This document shows positions 11,601 through 22,060 of a DNA stretch of 64,000 nt, piece by piece. The stretch covers positions 6,014,001-6,078,000 of the forward strand of contig NC_067301.1 in NCBI RefSeq assembly GCF_020740795.1. Reading direction: 5' to 3'. Source of the stretch: Apus apus (taxonomy: Eukaryota; Chordata; Aves; Apodiformes; Apodidae). A program made the position numbers and the translations under genes. How positions within the stretch are numbered: the first letter of the stretch is position 1; the number at the start of each line of letters is the position of its first letter. The notes beneath the pieces were generated by a model, which was not told where the DNA came from, searched no databases, and saw only the letters and a list, made by a program, of their open reading frames with translations.

Positions 11601-13718
11601 TTTGTGTTTCAGACTCGGAAGACAGCTGGCTGGCTGGCAGCAGAGCTCTCCAAGGAAGGCCATCAGGTGGCACTGCTCAGTGGGGAGATGATGGTGGAGC
11701 AGAGAGCTGCTGTGATCGAGCGGTTCCGAGAGGGCAAAGAAAAGGTGCTGGTGACCACAAACGTCTGTGCCAGAGGTAGGGCATGGCAGAGCTGGGCCAG
11801 GGAGGGCAGGAGCAGCAGTTCCTAAGATAGGACACTACTGGCTGGCTTAGGGGAAGAGTGCACATCCTCAGGTGTTCCAGTCTGGAGAAATAGAATCATG
11901 GACTGGTTTGGGTTGGAAGGACCTTAAAGACCACCCAGCCCCAGCCCCCCTGCATGGGCAGGGACACCTCCCACCAGCCCAGGCTGCTCCAAGCCCCATC
12001 CAACCTGCCCTTCAACACTGCCAGGGATGGGGCAGCCACAGCTTCCCTGGACAACCTGGGCCAGGCTCTCCCCACCCTCACAGTGAACAATTTCTTCCTA
12101 ATGTCCAACCTAAATCTCCCCTCTCCCAGTTTTAGTCCTTTCCTCCTTGTCCTCTCACCCCCTTCCCTTGTCCCAAGTTCCTCCCCAGCTTTCCTGGAGC
12201 CCCTTCAGGCACTGGAAGGTGCTCTAAGCTCTCCCTGGAGCCTTCTCTTCTCCAGGCTGAACACTTGTCCTTCTTATGTTGGGGTCTCCAGAACTGGACA
12301 CAGTTCTCCAGATGTGGCCTCACAAGAGCCAAATAAAAGGGGAGAATCCCCTCCCTTAACCTGCTGGCCACACTTCTTTTGATGCAGGCTAGGAATTGCT
12401 GAAGGATTCCTTGTAGCCTTCCTGCAGCTTGAGATGAAAAAGTCCATCCTGTGGGAATGTTCTGCTTCTGGCACCAAGCCTGGCTCATCCTGCTGCCCCT
12501 CCGTGTTTCAAATAAACATGTTCTGGAATACAGGAAGCTGAAAAGTAGTGAATTCCAGTAGGAATTTGTGTTGCAATTGGACATCCTAGAACAGTTAAGA
12601 CAACCTAGTCCTTGGAAAAAACAAGAGGCCTTCTTAGCTTTGGAAAGGAGAGAGTTTCCAAAATGTGTTAAGTGCTGGTTAAAGCATCTCTGACTGCTTT
12701 TCCCTTGGCTGTTTAGTGGGATTATCTGGTGTAGCCAACTAGATAGAGTTTATTTCCAAGTACCCTGTGAGGATGTTGTGGTGAAGGTCCATGGCAGAGC
12801 TGGAAGCTGCTTTTACCTCCTCCCTTCACTTGGCTGCAGCGGCCAAACCACACGCGGGTCAGAGGAGGCTGTTCCTGCTGCCAAGTGGTTTCCATATGGC
12901 TGTGTCACCTGGTGCTTTCTTTTTCTCAGGGATTGATGTAGAGCAGGTCTCTGTGGTCATCAACTTTGACCTACCTGTGGATAAAGATGGAAATCCAGAC
13001 AATGAGACTTACCTGCACCGCATCGGGCGCACGGGTCGCTTTGGCAAGAGAGGACTGGCCATTAACATGGTGGACAGCAAGCACAGCATGAATATCCTCA
13101 ACAGGATCCAGGAGCATTTCAGTATGTACCTTGAGGCTCTCCCTGCCTTCTCTGAAAGTAGCTGGTGTTTCTGCAGAATGTTGCCTGGCTGGAGACTGAG
13201 CAGAGATGGTCACGGGGCCTTCAGCTGGGTTGAGAGAAGGGCACATCAGCTGTGTGATGTCAGTGTGGATTGTGAGCTGCTGCATGGGATGGGAGGAGAA
13301 ATAAGGGAGGTTTTGTGTTTGCTGGCTACCTGGATAGTCATAGGATTGTAGAATAGTTTGGGTTGGAAGGGACCTTAATGATGATTTAGATCCAACCCTC
13401 TATACCAGGATGCTCCAAGCCCCTTCCAACCTGCCCTTGGACACTGCCAGGGATGGGGCAGCCACAGCTTCCCTGGGCAACCTGGGCCAGGCTCTCACCA
13501 CCCTCACAGCAAAGAATTTCCTCCTCATGTCCAACCTTAATCTCCTGATTTAGGTTAAACCTGCCTAGATAAACCTGAGCTCCTCCAGAGCAGCTAAAGC
13601 AAGCAGCTTGCCCTTCTCTGTCTTAGGAAATCTGACTTATTTCTCCTCTTTCCCAGACAAAAAGATAAACAAATTGGATACTGACGACTTGGATGAAATT
13701 GAGAAGATAGCTAACTGA
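2660..13718 (+). CDS. DDX19B: DDX19B, ATP-dependent RNA helicase (12 exons, complete)
   Basis: DEAD-box ATPase that remodels mRNPs at the cytoplasmic face of the nuclear pore with NUP214, GLE1 and IP6 during mRNA export. My exons are 2660-2716, 3809-3857, 4260-4313, 5102-5237, 8129-8221, 8965-9067, 9804-9918, 10052-10229, 10665-10902, 11613-11775, 12930-13121 and 13657-13718. All have GT-AG borders and compatible phases and sum to 1440 nt, or 479 residues, the usual length of the vertebrate protein. The start [19 protein letters not shown] fits DDX19B. Visible motifs are SGTGKT (about residue 140), PTYELA, DEAD (about 241), SAT (about 273), and HRIGRTGR (about 425), then the acidic tail ending IEKIAN. 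No disruption is seen. Introns hold five CR1 fragments, and intron 1 holds a G-rich minisatellite. The remaining intron sequence has no other recognised feature. Confidence 0.98.
2724..2995. repeat. G-rich minisatellite in DDX19B intron 1
   Basis: Diverged tandem units of GGGGTGCGGGGCCT with TGAGGTG variants begin right after the exon 1 donor. The + (coding) strand is strongly G-rich, the opposite skew to the array upstream of the promoter. Confidence 0.85.
6155..6532 (+). mobile_element. CR1 LINE 3' fragment
   Basis: Typical avian CR1 end: a CAGCCTGGAGAAGAGAAG start, GAGGAAATTCTTCCCC, TGTGGCTGCCCCATCCCTG, and a 3' end near AAGGTCCTTTCCAATCCAAACC. It is in DDX19B intron 4 in sense orientation and 5'-truncated. 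Confidence 0.85.
7165..7716 (+). mobile_element. CR1 LINE 3' fragment
   Basis: It opens with the CR1 segment around GTGAGACCCCACCTGGAG and CTGTGTCCAGTTCTGGAG, continues through CAGCCTGGAGAAGAGAAG, and ends at GGTCCCTTCCAACC followed by a CTATGATA tail. It is a second insertion in DDX19B intron 4 and longer than its neighbours. Confidence 0.9.
8497..8596 (+). mobile_element. CR1 LINE terminal fragment
   Basis: Only the last 100 bp or so of a CR1 are present, ending GGTCCCTTCCAACCCAAACC and CATGAGTCTATGATC. It lies in DDX19B intron 5. Confidence 0.8.
11883..12370 (-). mobile_element. CR1 LINE 3' fragment, antisense
   Basis: The reverse complement of the CR1 end starts at AATCATGGACTGGTTTGG and runs to the CAGAACTGGACACAG and CTGGCCACAC region. 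A - strand open frame through it has the charged CR1 ORF2 C-terminal character ([14 protein letters not shown]). It lies in DDX19B intron 10. Confidence 0.9.
13340..13556 (-). mobile_element. CR1 LINE 3' fragment, antisense
   Basis: This is the reverse complement of the last 215 bp or so of a CR1, beginning CATAGGATTGTAGAATAG and carrying AAGAATTTCCTCCTCATG. It lies in DDX19B intron 11. Confidence 0.85.
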
Positions 13719-14217
13719 AGAACAGCTGCTGGAACTGGTGTGTACCCTGCTGTGGAAGCTCTCCCACTACAATTGGATCAGTGTTCAGATTGGCAAGCTT
13801 CTCAGCTACTCCCAAAAAGAACTCTCTTCAGATACGAGTACACAAAATTACCTCATTTTACAAATTGCAGTTGGACTTCAAAATTGTGCAACTATGGGGA
13901 GGAAGAGGAAATGTTTACAGAAGCTTTTAACATTTTCTTAGTTTAGCCTTAAAATGGGAAGATTTTTTTGGAATTCTGAGAATTACACTTGCCAAAAAAC
14001 GGGCAATAGGTAATTATGTCAAACAAATTGAAAATGAAGAAGGAGGGGAAAAAAACCAACCCTTTCTTGCCTTTAATTGGTTTAAAAATTCAGCATTCAC
14101 TCGATCAGTTAAAATTCAACAGTCAAGTATATAATGGACATAAGTAAAGAAAGAAACAAAAGAACAAGGCAGCTGGTTTTTGGCTAAAAACTCCACTTGT
14201 ACAAAGTAGGATGTCAT

Positions 14218-14655
14218 TCACTTTGGCGCTCCCCTGAGCTCTTTAAGACTCATTTCTGGCTTCCTGATGGATTTGCCCTGCTTTTCCTTACCTAAGTTGT
14301 CCTGAGGATGTCTCCAGTAGCTCCTACTTGCAAACACAGGTGCTGTGTTGCTTTTGCTGGGCAGTAGTTCCTTTTCTTTTGTCCTTGATTTGTTAGAACG
14401 GCCACGATCCGTGAAGCGGTGGCGCCAGCGCTTGACCACGTGCTCTAGAGGTTCATCTGAAGTGTTGAACCTGGCCAAGGTGGGTGGGGAGGGAGGGGCA
14501 GTATGAAGGGAACTGTACTCATTCGTTTGTCTGAATAAATTCATCAAATGCTGACGACTGTTGGAGTAGGGGTTGGTCACCTTTAGGCAGGTGCTGCCAG
14601 TTCTGAGATGCTGCTGTGAAGCTCGGCGTGAATCGGGTGCAAAACAAGCTGAGCT
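14218..14655 (-). CDS. candidate coding exon antisense to the DDX19B 3' UTR
   Basis: A 146-codon frame is open on the - strand in DNA that is not GC-rich, where long chance frames are uncommon. It is bounded by an in-frame TGA upstream and ends in TGA at 14215-14217. The product is basic and polar: SRRASQQHLRTGS near the start, DEPLEHVVKRWRHRF in the middle, and a Lys/Arg/Ser-rich end with KPEMSLKELRGAPK. There is no ATG at its start, so it would be a 3'-terminal exon or a partial gene lying tail-to-tail over the DDX19B 3' UTR. I do not recognise the family, and no convincing upstream exon or splice acceptor was found. A chance ORF in a 3' UTR is the alternative. Confidence 0.35.
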   Translation of the reverse strand, partial: SSACFAPDSRRASQQHLRTGSTCLKVTNPYSNSRQHLMNLFRQTNEYSSLHTAPPSPPTLARFNTSDEPLEHVVKRWRHRFTDRGRSNKSRTKEKELLPSKSNTAPVFASRSYWRHPQDNLGKEKQGKSIRKPEMSLKELRGAPK

Positions 14656-15549
14656 TCACTCATCAGTGATAGGAATAAAAGACTAAAGAAATCATGACAG
14701 CTTGTGTTGACCAAAAAAAATAATGCCTTTAGATCACCCAATTCCCCTCTCACAGTTATGTTTCAGTACCAGAGTTTGGAGTTAAAAGTGCTCAGCCAAA
14801 TGAAGCTCACCACTTCTGTTGTGCTGGTGGTGCAGAACAGGTCACCAGGCCCTCGCCCCAGGGTGATGGTTGGAATGATTCTGGAGAAGGAATGATTTGC
14901 AACTTCTGTGCTTGGGCTTTTCCTTGGGTTGGGACCACTCTGGTACACACAGCTGAAAGCCTGGGGGTTGTTCCCTCAGCCTGGTTTCCAGGAGAAAGAA
15001 CTTAGGGTGCACAGCTCTTTTTTTTCTTGGGGGGGGGGGGAAATGGGCCTGCTACTCGGTGCAGGAATCACTTCCAACCAAATGTACAAACTGTAAATTT
15101 AACTAGGGATTTTTCTTTGCAATTTTGGCCATCATCATTCTGTTCAAAGACAGGAACATGGATCCTTTTACCAAGTAAAAAAAAAATACCAAACCAACAG
15201 CAACAACAAAAGGCTCATTTAAAGCGTACCTAAAATTTTAGGAACTCGTGCACCCTTTTATCAATTTGTATAAAGGCTTTAGTGAAGAAAAAAGGAAAAA
15301 AAGAAAAAAAATAACCAACACAAACCTGTTAAACTTTTTGTATTCTGGGGTGTATCTATTTTTATTCTGTTGGAAACCTATTTAAAGTGGCAGGTGAGTG
15401 AGTGCTTGCGTGTCGAGTGGAAGACTTTGTTTCAATCACCTTCTTTCCTAGTACAGCTGAATGACCTGGTGACAGCAGAGTATTGGGTTGGGTTTGTCAG
15501 AAAAGCTGCTGCTGGTCCTGTGTGCTGTTTCTAATGTACTTTTAATTGG

Positions 15550-15555
15550 AATAAA
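15550..15555 (+). terminator. DDX19B: DDX19B poly(A) signal
   Basis: AATAAA is followed by a GT-rich stretch about 20-35 bp downstream (GGGTGGTTCTGCTCG). It would close a 3' UTR of about 1.85 kb running from the stop codon at 13718. No other coding feature is seen on the + strand of that UTR. Confidence 0.75.
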
Positions 15556-15887
15556 GAACATGTACTGAAGGGTGGTTCTGCTCGTTTCTTCTCTCAATCT
15601 TTTTTTGGGGTTTCAAAGTCGTAGGTTTCCAGCCAGGAGTCCTGAGGAGTTTTCTGTTCTATCACCTCAAAGCAGCTGGTGACTGAACTTCACCTGATTT
15701 AATGCTGAAATTCTTGCAGGCTTCTTTGTGGGCAGCTTTTGAAATGATGCTTTTTTTGGATGATTTTGAAATGAGGTCAGATAAATACTGTTCTTCCCCC
15801 CCTAGTGCTTCTCATAGTGGACTTGGCAATCATGAAGACTTCTCCTGCATCCCCACCAGGCTTCTGAAGGAAACAGGAGAACTTCTT

Positions 15888-16256
15888 GTTCAGCCTGGAG
15901 AAGAGAAGGCTCCAGGGAGAGCTTAGAGCAGCTTCCAGTGCCTGAAGGGGCTCCAGGAAAGCTGGGGAGGGACTTGGGACAAGGGAAGGGAGGGATGGGA
16001 TGAGGGGGATGGATGAAAACTGGCAGAGGGGAGATTGAGGTTGGACATGAGGAGGAAATTCTTGGGTGTGAGGGTGGTGAGAGCCTGGCCCAGGCTGCCC
16101 AGGGAAGCTGTGGTTGCCCCATCCCTGGCAGTGTTGAAGGGCAGGTTGGATGGGGCTTGGAGCAGCCTGGGCTGGTGGGAGGTGTCCCTGCCCATGCAGG
16201 GGGGTTGGATCTAGATGATCTTGAAGGTCCCTCCAATCCATATCATTCTATGAGTT
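15888..16256 (+). mobile_element. CR1 LINE 3' fragment
   Basis: It starts at TTCAGCCTGGAGAAGAGAAG and ends with GATCTTGAAGGTCCCTCC and CATTCTATGAGTTTGTG. It sits between the convergent DDX19B and UBXN10 genes. Confidence 0.9.
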
Positions 16257-16417
16257 TGTGAGAATTGGGGAAGAAAAGAGGTGTCCCTGCATGGTGCTGG
16301 CCTAGGTTGTCATGTTTTTTACAAAAGGAAATCAAAATGGACATTTCTGGAGAGGCCCAAACTCGTTCTGCTTTCTCAGCTTTTATCATTTTAAGTTCAA
16401 GTTTCAGCCTAAAAGGT

Positions 16418-16423
16418 TTTATT
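16418..16423 (-). terminator. UBXN10: possible UBXN10 poly(A) signal
   Basis: TTTATT on the + strand is AATAAA on the UBXN10 strand, about 1.38 kb beyond the stop codon. Between it and the stop (16424-17800) there is no other gene, so the interval is read as the UBXN10 3' UTR. Confidence 0.45.
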
Positions 16424-17800
16424 GATTGTATCACCACACAGGAGGAAAAGACTGAAAGGCAGAAGTAACAGTACACACAAAACCAGAAGGGAATGAAGCA
16501 CTGAAAGAAAAATAAAACTGTTCCTGAAACTTAAGTGAAATACTTTGCTCCCCACTGAGCTGTGGTTAAAAGCACCCTTGTCTTTCCTTATCCTGCTCTC
16601 CCTGAAGCCACAGGGATGGATGCTGAGCAATTCCTGTCACCCACAGCTGGAGATAACACTGTTTATAAAGCCATCAGACCCTGAACACTTGCTTGAGAAT
16701 GAGACTCTTGGTCAACACATCCTGCTGCTGGTTTGGGTTGGTTGGTGGTAACACTGAGGTTAAAAATAACCTTGGGTTTACCTCAAAATACCAAAACCAG
16801 CTCAGCTGTGGGGCAAATGGTCCCTTTTTTGAGTAGACTGAATTGTTCCCTTTGAACCATGAGGATTTCCATTGCAAACCTGGACTTTCTTTTAGCACAA
16901 GCACATTGTATTTACCTAAAACTGCCACGTTACTCAGCCAGGCTTTTTTAATCATGGTTTAGTAAAACAAGTCCTACAACCTGAGCCAACCCCTCCATCA
17001 AATCCAATTAGTATCTTTTTTAAAACTCTCCAAGCAGCATTTGCTTTTTTGGACTGACTCATTTTGGTGTTAAATGGAAGTGGTTTGTAACATCCCATCT
17101 GAGCTCTCCATCTGTTCTTGCTTCTGGATCCCACGAGGGGAATGAGAGAAGGCAAACCAAGTAGAAACCAAGTAGAACCAAGCAGAAAATCCTGCTGCTC
17201 CCCAGTGCAGCCAAAATAATGATTTGTTCTTAAAAAGATGATACAGACACACTCTTTAAAAGCTGCACTGAGGTTCTCCAGAAAGACCTGAGCCCTCACA
17301 GGGGGATTTCCATCAGTCTTGCATTGTAGTACTTCTCAATAATCCATTATTACTGGTATTTCCATATGGTTTCCTGGGTTTGATCTCTCTTTCAGTCACT
17401 CTCAAGATGTTTAGGATGGTGCTACTGAAGATGATTCTCCAGAGTAAACCAATTGCTGCCTTCCCAAACAGGTGCCTCTGCATCTACATGCCCTCTGGGA
17501 AGTGGTACCTTCCTGGAATATGGAAAAGGATAAGGGGAGAGGTTCTGGAAACTTCAGTCTTCAAAGAAGAACACGAGCAGTTTCCAAAAGGTCGAAGGTT
17601 GGTGGTGCTCAGGGAGCAATTTGGGGTGGCACGTGTAAAAAAAATGATGCTATTTCAGCACTTACACACAAGTCTGCTTCAAGAACTTTGGGAAAATAGC
17701 AAGATGGAGAAGTCTGGCCAGGAAACATCAGAATTTCAGAGGATGTAACACATCCCACCTGCAGAACAGCCCGGAGCAGCGTGGCAGCCTCTCGGTGCAC

Positions 17801-18673
17801 CTAAAGGTCTGTGTTGTGCTGCTCCTGCCGGATGCACAGCAAGGACTTGTGGAGAATCCCACATTCCTGGAGGGACCTGGTGAGGTCAGAGAAGCTCCTT
17901 CGAGGCACCTCCATCGTTTCAATGCTGCAGCCTTGGTACTGGGCTGACATTTTCTGTTCTGCCATGGCAAGGACCGTCTGGAGGCTGTCGGTGGGCTTGA
18001 AATGGTGCTCAAACCTCTGCCCAGAGGGAGCCCGCACAGCCAGGAGCACACATGGCTTTTCCTTGGGTGGCTCTTCCAAACTTAAAGTTGACATCCAAGG
18101 GCTCTCTTGCCTCATTTTCCTTCTCTGCTTCTCCAGAGGACACTGAGCACACGAGCCTTCTTCACTGGGGACGTCGCTCTCTGACAATACGCTGGTAGAT
18201 CCTTGTTCTCCAAGAAGAGTTGGGATTTTGGGAACATCCTCCTGCTCCCTGCTCAGCCTCAGCCAGTTGGCCTGTTCAGCCAGAGCTTCCACAGCCCTGC
18301 TCCCTGTGCCCTGCTTCCCAATGGAGGGGAGCACCTTGTACCTGGTCAGGGAAGAGGAGGTCCTCAGAGGCACGTGCTGCAGGAGCTCCGGGATCTCCTC
18401 AGGAGACACCTGGCTGGATGGGAATGGTGGTTTGGTAGATGATGATCTCCGGCTGCTCCCCAGTTCCTGGAGAGGTGCTGGTGGTGGGGAAGGTGGCACT
18501 TGGCAAGGACAGGCTGCCACACTCTGCAGGTGGCTGCAGCTCGGCCTGGTGCGTCCCTTGGCAGATTTTGGCCTGGTGACATGCATGGTGGTGGTGTCTG
18601 GGCCCCAGGAAGGGGCTGCTGTGCCTGGGGGGAAGGAGCCGTGAGCTAAGGTCAGCAGAGCTGCTGTGGCCAT
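17801..18673 (-). CDS. UBXN10: UBXN10, UBX domain-containing protein 10
   Basis: A ciliary adaptor that recruits the AAA ATPase p97/VCP and contacts intraflagellar transport complex B. The whole coding sequence is one exon of 290 codons, near the roughly 280 residues usual for the family. Recognisable features are the conserved N-terminal motif RPKSAKGRTRPS (about residue 35), an EIPELLQHVP motif (about 93), and a C-terminal UBX domain from about residue 208. That domain includes LLAVRAPSGQRFEHHFKPTD, then CSIETMEVPRRSFSDLT and QECGILHKSLL. The ATG lies about 15 bp inside the exon; CACCAG just upstream (18689-18690 on the complement) reads as a splice acceptor, so the 5' UTR starts in an upstream exon, probably near 21.2 kb. 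The intron between (18691-20040) shows nothing else I can name. Confidence 0.96.
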   Translation of the reverse strand: MATAALLTLAHGSFPPGTAAPSWGPDTTTMHVTRPKSAKGRTRPSCSHLQSVAACPCQVPPSPPPAPLQELGSSRRSSSTKPPFPSSQVSPEEIPELLQHVPLRTSSSLTRYKVLPSIGKQGTGSRAVEALAEQANWLRLSREQEDVPKIPTLLGEQGSTSVLSESDVPSEEGSCAQCPLEKQRRKMRQESPWMSTLSLEEPPKEKPCVLLAVRAPSGQRFEHHFKPTDSLQTVLAMAEQKMSAQYQGCSIETMEVPRRSFSDLTRSLQECGILHKSLLCIRQEQHNTDL

Positions 18674-20039
18674 TGCTTCTCAAGGTACCTGGTGGAGGGG
18701 GAGCAGAGGGAGAAGTTACAGGAACTGGCCAGGAAGCTTCTAGAGAGCTCCAGCTCCCCACAGCTCCCGCTGCTGTGCTGCTCCTCAGCCAGTAACAGCA
18801 CCAGAGGTGGTGTGTCCCTGTCTGGGCAGGCAGATCCTGCTGCTCCCTAACAGCTGAGTCATGGAATGCTGCTCCTGTGTTTCTAGAGACTGGCTTTGTC
18901 AGGAGCTGTCTAAAGCTGCCCCAGAGCACTGGGAAGTTGTGCCCTTCCCAACTGACAGGAAGTTTTTTGATGGCAAGAACAGAAACCTTGTTTTTTGAAG
19001 CTAGAAACTGAGTGAAAGCGGGAGGTGAGTGAACTTTAAAGCACAGATCTGGCCTTTTTGCTGGTCCTGCAGTGAAAGACTCAGTTCCCATCACTTTTGG
19101 GTAAGACTGTCTGCACTTGGCTTTTTCAAAAGACCTTTGAGACTGATTCAAAACAGAGAAACCCCTTCTGACTTCTCCTCTGGCCAAAGGCTGCTTAACA
19201 GAGACTGGTATTAAGCTCCATTCAAGGTGAAGCCACGTTCTGCTGCGTGTTCCCCAGTGAAGCTGCTCTCAGACCCCTCATGATTTACCAGAAGAAAGCC
19301 CAAGAGCCTGGACAACCAGGTCACAACCTGACAGCAACATTTTGGAGAAGCACAAAGGGTCGTGCACTCCCCCTTCTTTTTCTGTGGTTTGTGTAGCCAG
19401 ATTTGTCAAGGGGGGAAAAAAACCACATCAGCTTTGATCACTTGGCCTCCTCCAGGTGAAGTCAGACTCACCTGCTGCTCCTCACCCCAAAACAAACACA
19501 GAGAAGGGAACAGCCACTGGGGTTGTTCCACAACTTTTTTGCCAGCAATTTGGTATCGGATGCTTGGCTTCTTCTCCACCACTGTGAAATGGGAATGCTC
19601 AGCAAGGCCAAGAGTCCCAGCAGAGGCACACCCTGCCCAGAGCCAGCAGGAAGCTACTTGGAGATGGGGAGATCTTTCCCCTGTGTGAGCCTGGACACCA
19701 AGTGACTCAGCAGAGTTTCTTAGGAGCCTGAGGGAGGGAGGGAAGGGAAAGGGGGCTGTGCCTTTCATGTACTGCCTCTAACAAACAACCTCCAAGGCAA
19801 CGAGCTGAGGTTCAGCATCCCCTGAAGAGCAACTCCTGAGTTTACAAGTGAGTAAAAGAATAAGAAGAATAAAATCCCCAGAAGTCCTGGTGGGACCCTC
19901 CCGAGCCAGGGTCTGCATGGTATGAATTAGAGCTTTGCTGGGAGGAGCTGGTTTCAGTGCAGCATGTTTTGTGTTCAGGTGCCTGGGTGAGGGGTCGGGA
20001 TAAAGAACCACAGTCAGGACAGGCTGTGCCCACAGGTGC

Positions 20040-21180
20040 CCCCAAACACGGAGACCCCCAAGAGCAGCCAGCCCCAAGCCCCAGGCCCTACAGCACAGCT
20101 CCATCCCCACAGCAGGGTCCTCAGTGCCACAGGCTGGCCTCAGCCCCACAGCTAAGCCTAGTCCTGGCCTCACAGCCAGGCCCCGGCCCCTATAACTCAC
20201 CTCCACAGCCAGAGCCCAGCCCCACAGCTAGGCCCCGGCCCCACAACCAGGCCTGGCCCCTATAACTCACCACCACAGCCCCTCAGCCATCCCTGAGCCC
20301 CACAGCCCAGTCCTGACCCTATAACTCACCTCTACAGCCAGAGCCCAGCCCCACAACCAGGCCCCGGCCCCACAGCCAGGGCCCCAGCCCCACAGCCAGT
20401 CCCCAGACCCTATAACTCACTGCCACAGCCCCTCAGCCATCCCTGAGCCCCACAGGCTGGTCCCGACCCTGTAACTCACCTCCACAGCCAGAGCCCAGCC
20501 CCACAGCCAGGGCCCAGCCCCACAACCAGGCCCCAGACCCACAACCAGGCCGCAGACCCTTATAACTCACTGCCACAGCCCCTCTGCTGGCCCTGAGCCC
20601 CACAGCCCAGTCCTGACCCTGTAACTCACCTCCACAGCCAGGGCCCAGCCCCACAGCTAGGCCCCGGCCCCATAGCCAGGGCCCGGCCCCACAGCCAGGC
20701 CCCGGCCCCATAGCCAGGCCCCAAACCCACAGCCAGTCCCCAGACCCACAGCCAATCCCCGGCCCCACAACCAGGCCGCAGACCCTTATAACTCACCACC
20801 ACAGCCCCTCTGCTGGCCCTGAGCCCCACAGCCCAGTCCTGACCCTGTAACTCACCCCCAGAACCAGCCCCGGCCCCACAGACTGATCCCAACCCTGTAA
20901 CTCACCCCCAGAACCAGCCCCGGCCCCGCAGACTGATCCCAACCCTGTCACTCACCCCCAGAGCCAGCCCCGGCCCCACAGACTGATCCCAACCCTGTCA
21001 CTCACCCCCAGAGCCAGCCCCGGCCCCACAGACTGATCCCAACCCTGTCACTCACCCCCAGAGCCAGCCCCGGCCCCACAGACTGATCCCAACCCTGTCA
21101 CTCACCCCCAGAGCCAGCCCCGGCCCCGCAGACTGATCCCAACCCTGTCACTCACCCCCAGAGCCAGCCCCGGCCCCGCA
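20040..21180. repeat. minisatellite in UBXN10 intron 1, 50-bp and older units
   Basis: Six regular 50-bp units start at 20881, 20931, 20981, 21031, 21081 and 21131 (GACTGATCCCAACCCTGTCA plus 30 bp). They follow about 840 bp of older, diverged relatives rich in CAGCCCCACAGCCAGG. The + strand is C-rich, so the UBXN10 strand is G-rich. Units repeatedly contain GGTGAGT on the UBXN10 strand, a consensus 5' splice site. Confidence 0.92.
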
Positions 21181-21222
21181 GCCAGGCCCGGCCGGTGCCG
21201 CCGCCGGGACAGACGCAGACGC

Positions 21223-21236
21223 GTTGCCAAGGCGAC
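21223..21236 (-). promoter_or_regulatory. UBXN10: X-box (RFX site) at the likely UBXN10 promoter
   Basis: GTTGCCAAGGCGAC matches the RFX consensus RYYNYY-N(1-3)-RRNRAC on both strands, within a CpG-rich patch at 21180-21260 just beyond the minisatellite. RFX factors drive ciliary genes, and UBXN10 is a ciliary gene. The site lies upstream of the inferred non-coding first exon. Confidence 0.65.
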
Positions 21237-21929
21237 CGACCCACTTCCGGCCCCGCAGCCAGGCCCGCTGGGGCTGCAGCCGGTGAGTTAAGTCCCATTT
21301 GGGGGGGGGAAAAAATCCCATTCTGGGGAAAGAAACCCGCATAAAGGAGGACGTAAGGGCCAGGCAGGACAAAAGCAGGGCTTGGACACCAGGGACACAG
21401 CAGGATTCGGGCAAAACCAGATCCCAACGAGAGGAAAAAAACCACATCCCGAGTGGTCCAGAGGGATGAGGCAAGAAGGAGGAAAAGGGGGGACAGGGAT
21501 TCTGCCCCCAGCTTGTCTCGGATACAGCCTGGAGCACCGGGTGGAAGAGCACCGAGTCATTGGATTCACTGTATGAACACGATTATATTCATGAGCTGTT
21601 AGAAGGCAACAGCAGCCACCCGCAGGCCAGAGGGGTCCCTCCTGGCAAAAAGCCCCTTATTCTTGGGCTTGGATACCAAAAGCCTCGTTTTTCCTTAAAA
21701 ACAGGGTTCCAAGACCCTCTGCTGAGGAAAAGCAGCAGGATGGGAACAACAGGACTCGGGACTGACTGCCCCATGGCAAGGGATTGAACAGCTTCACCTG
21801 AGCCGTTGCTGAATAAATCTGAGTAAATAAACACTGGGCTCATGATGAAAATGCCTTTAAAAACTTACCCCCTGCCACCATTTCCATCTCGATCCCATTG
21901 ATCCCTTTTTAAACCCTGTGTCTGGTTAA

Positions 21930-22060
21930 CCAGCTGCTTCTCGGCGTCTCACAGGAGCCACCCCTGAGGTCCCTCCCCTGCCACCAAACCATCTCCACAC
22001 CAAACCAGCACAGTCCCAACTGGTCCCAGCTGGTGAGGGGTGGGCGTCTCCACAGCCACC
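21930..22060 (+). repeat. inverted copy of the 25.3 kb promoter segment
   Basis: This stretch is a close reverse complement of 25297-25400. Shared blocks include CAGGAGCCACCCCTG, CCCCTCCCCTGCCACCA, CCAAACCAGCACAGTCCCAA, and GGTGAGGGGTGGGC. It differs by small indels, including a short extra segment here. The 25.3 kb copy lies immediately upstream of the promoter of the - strand repeat-protein gene, so the gene is bracketed by inverted copies. Confidence 0.85.
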
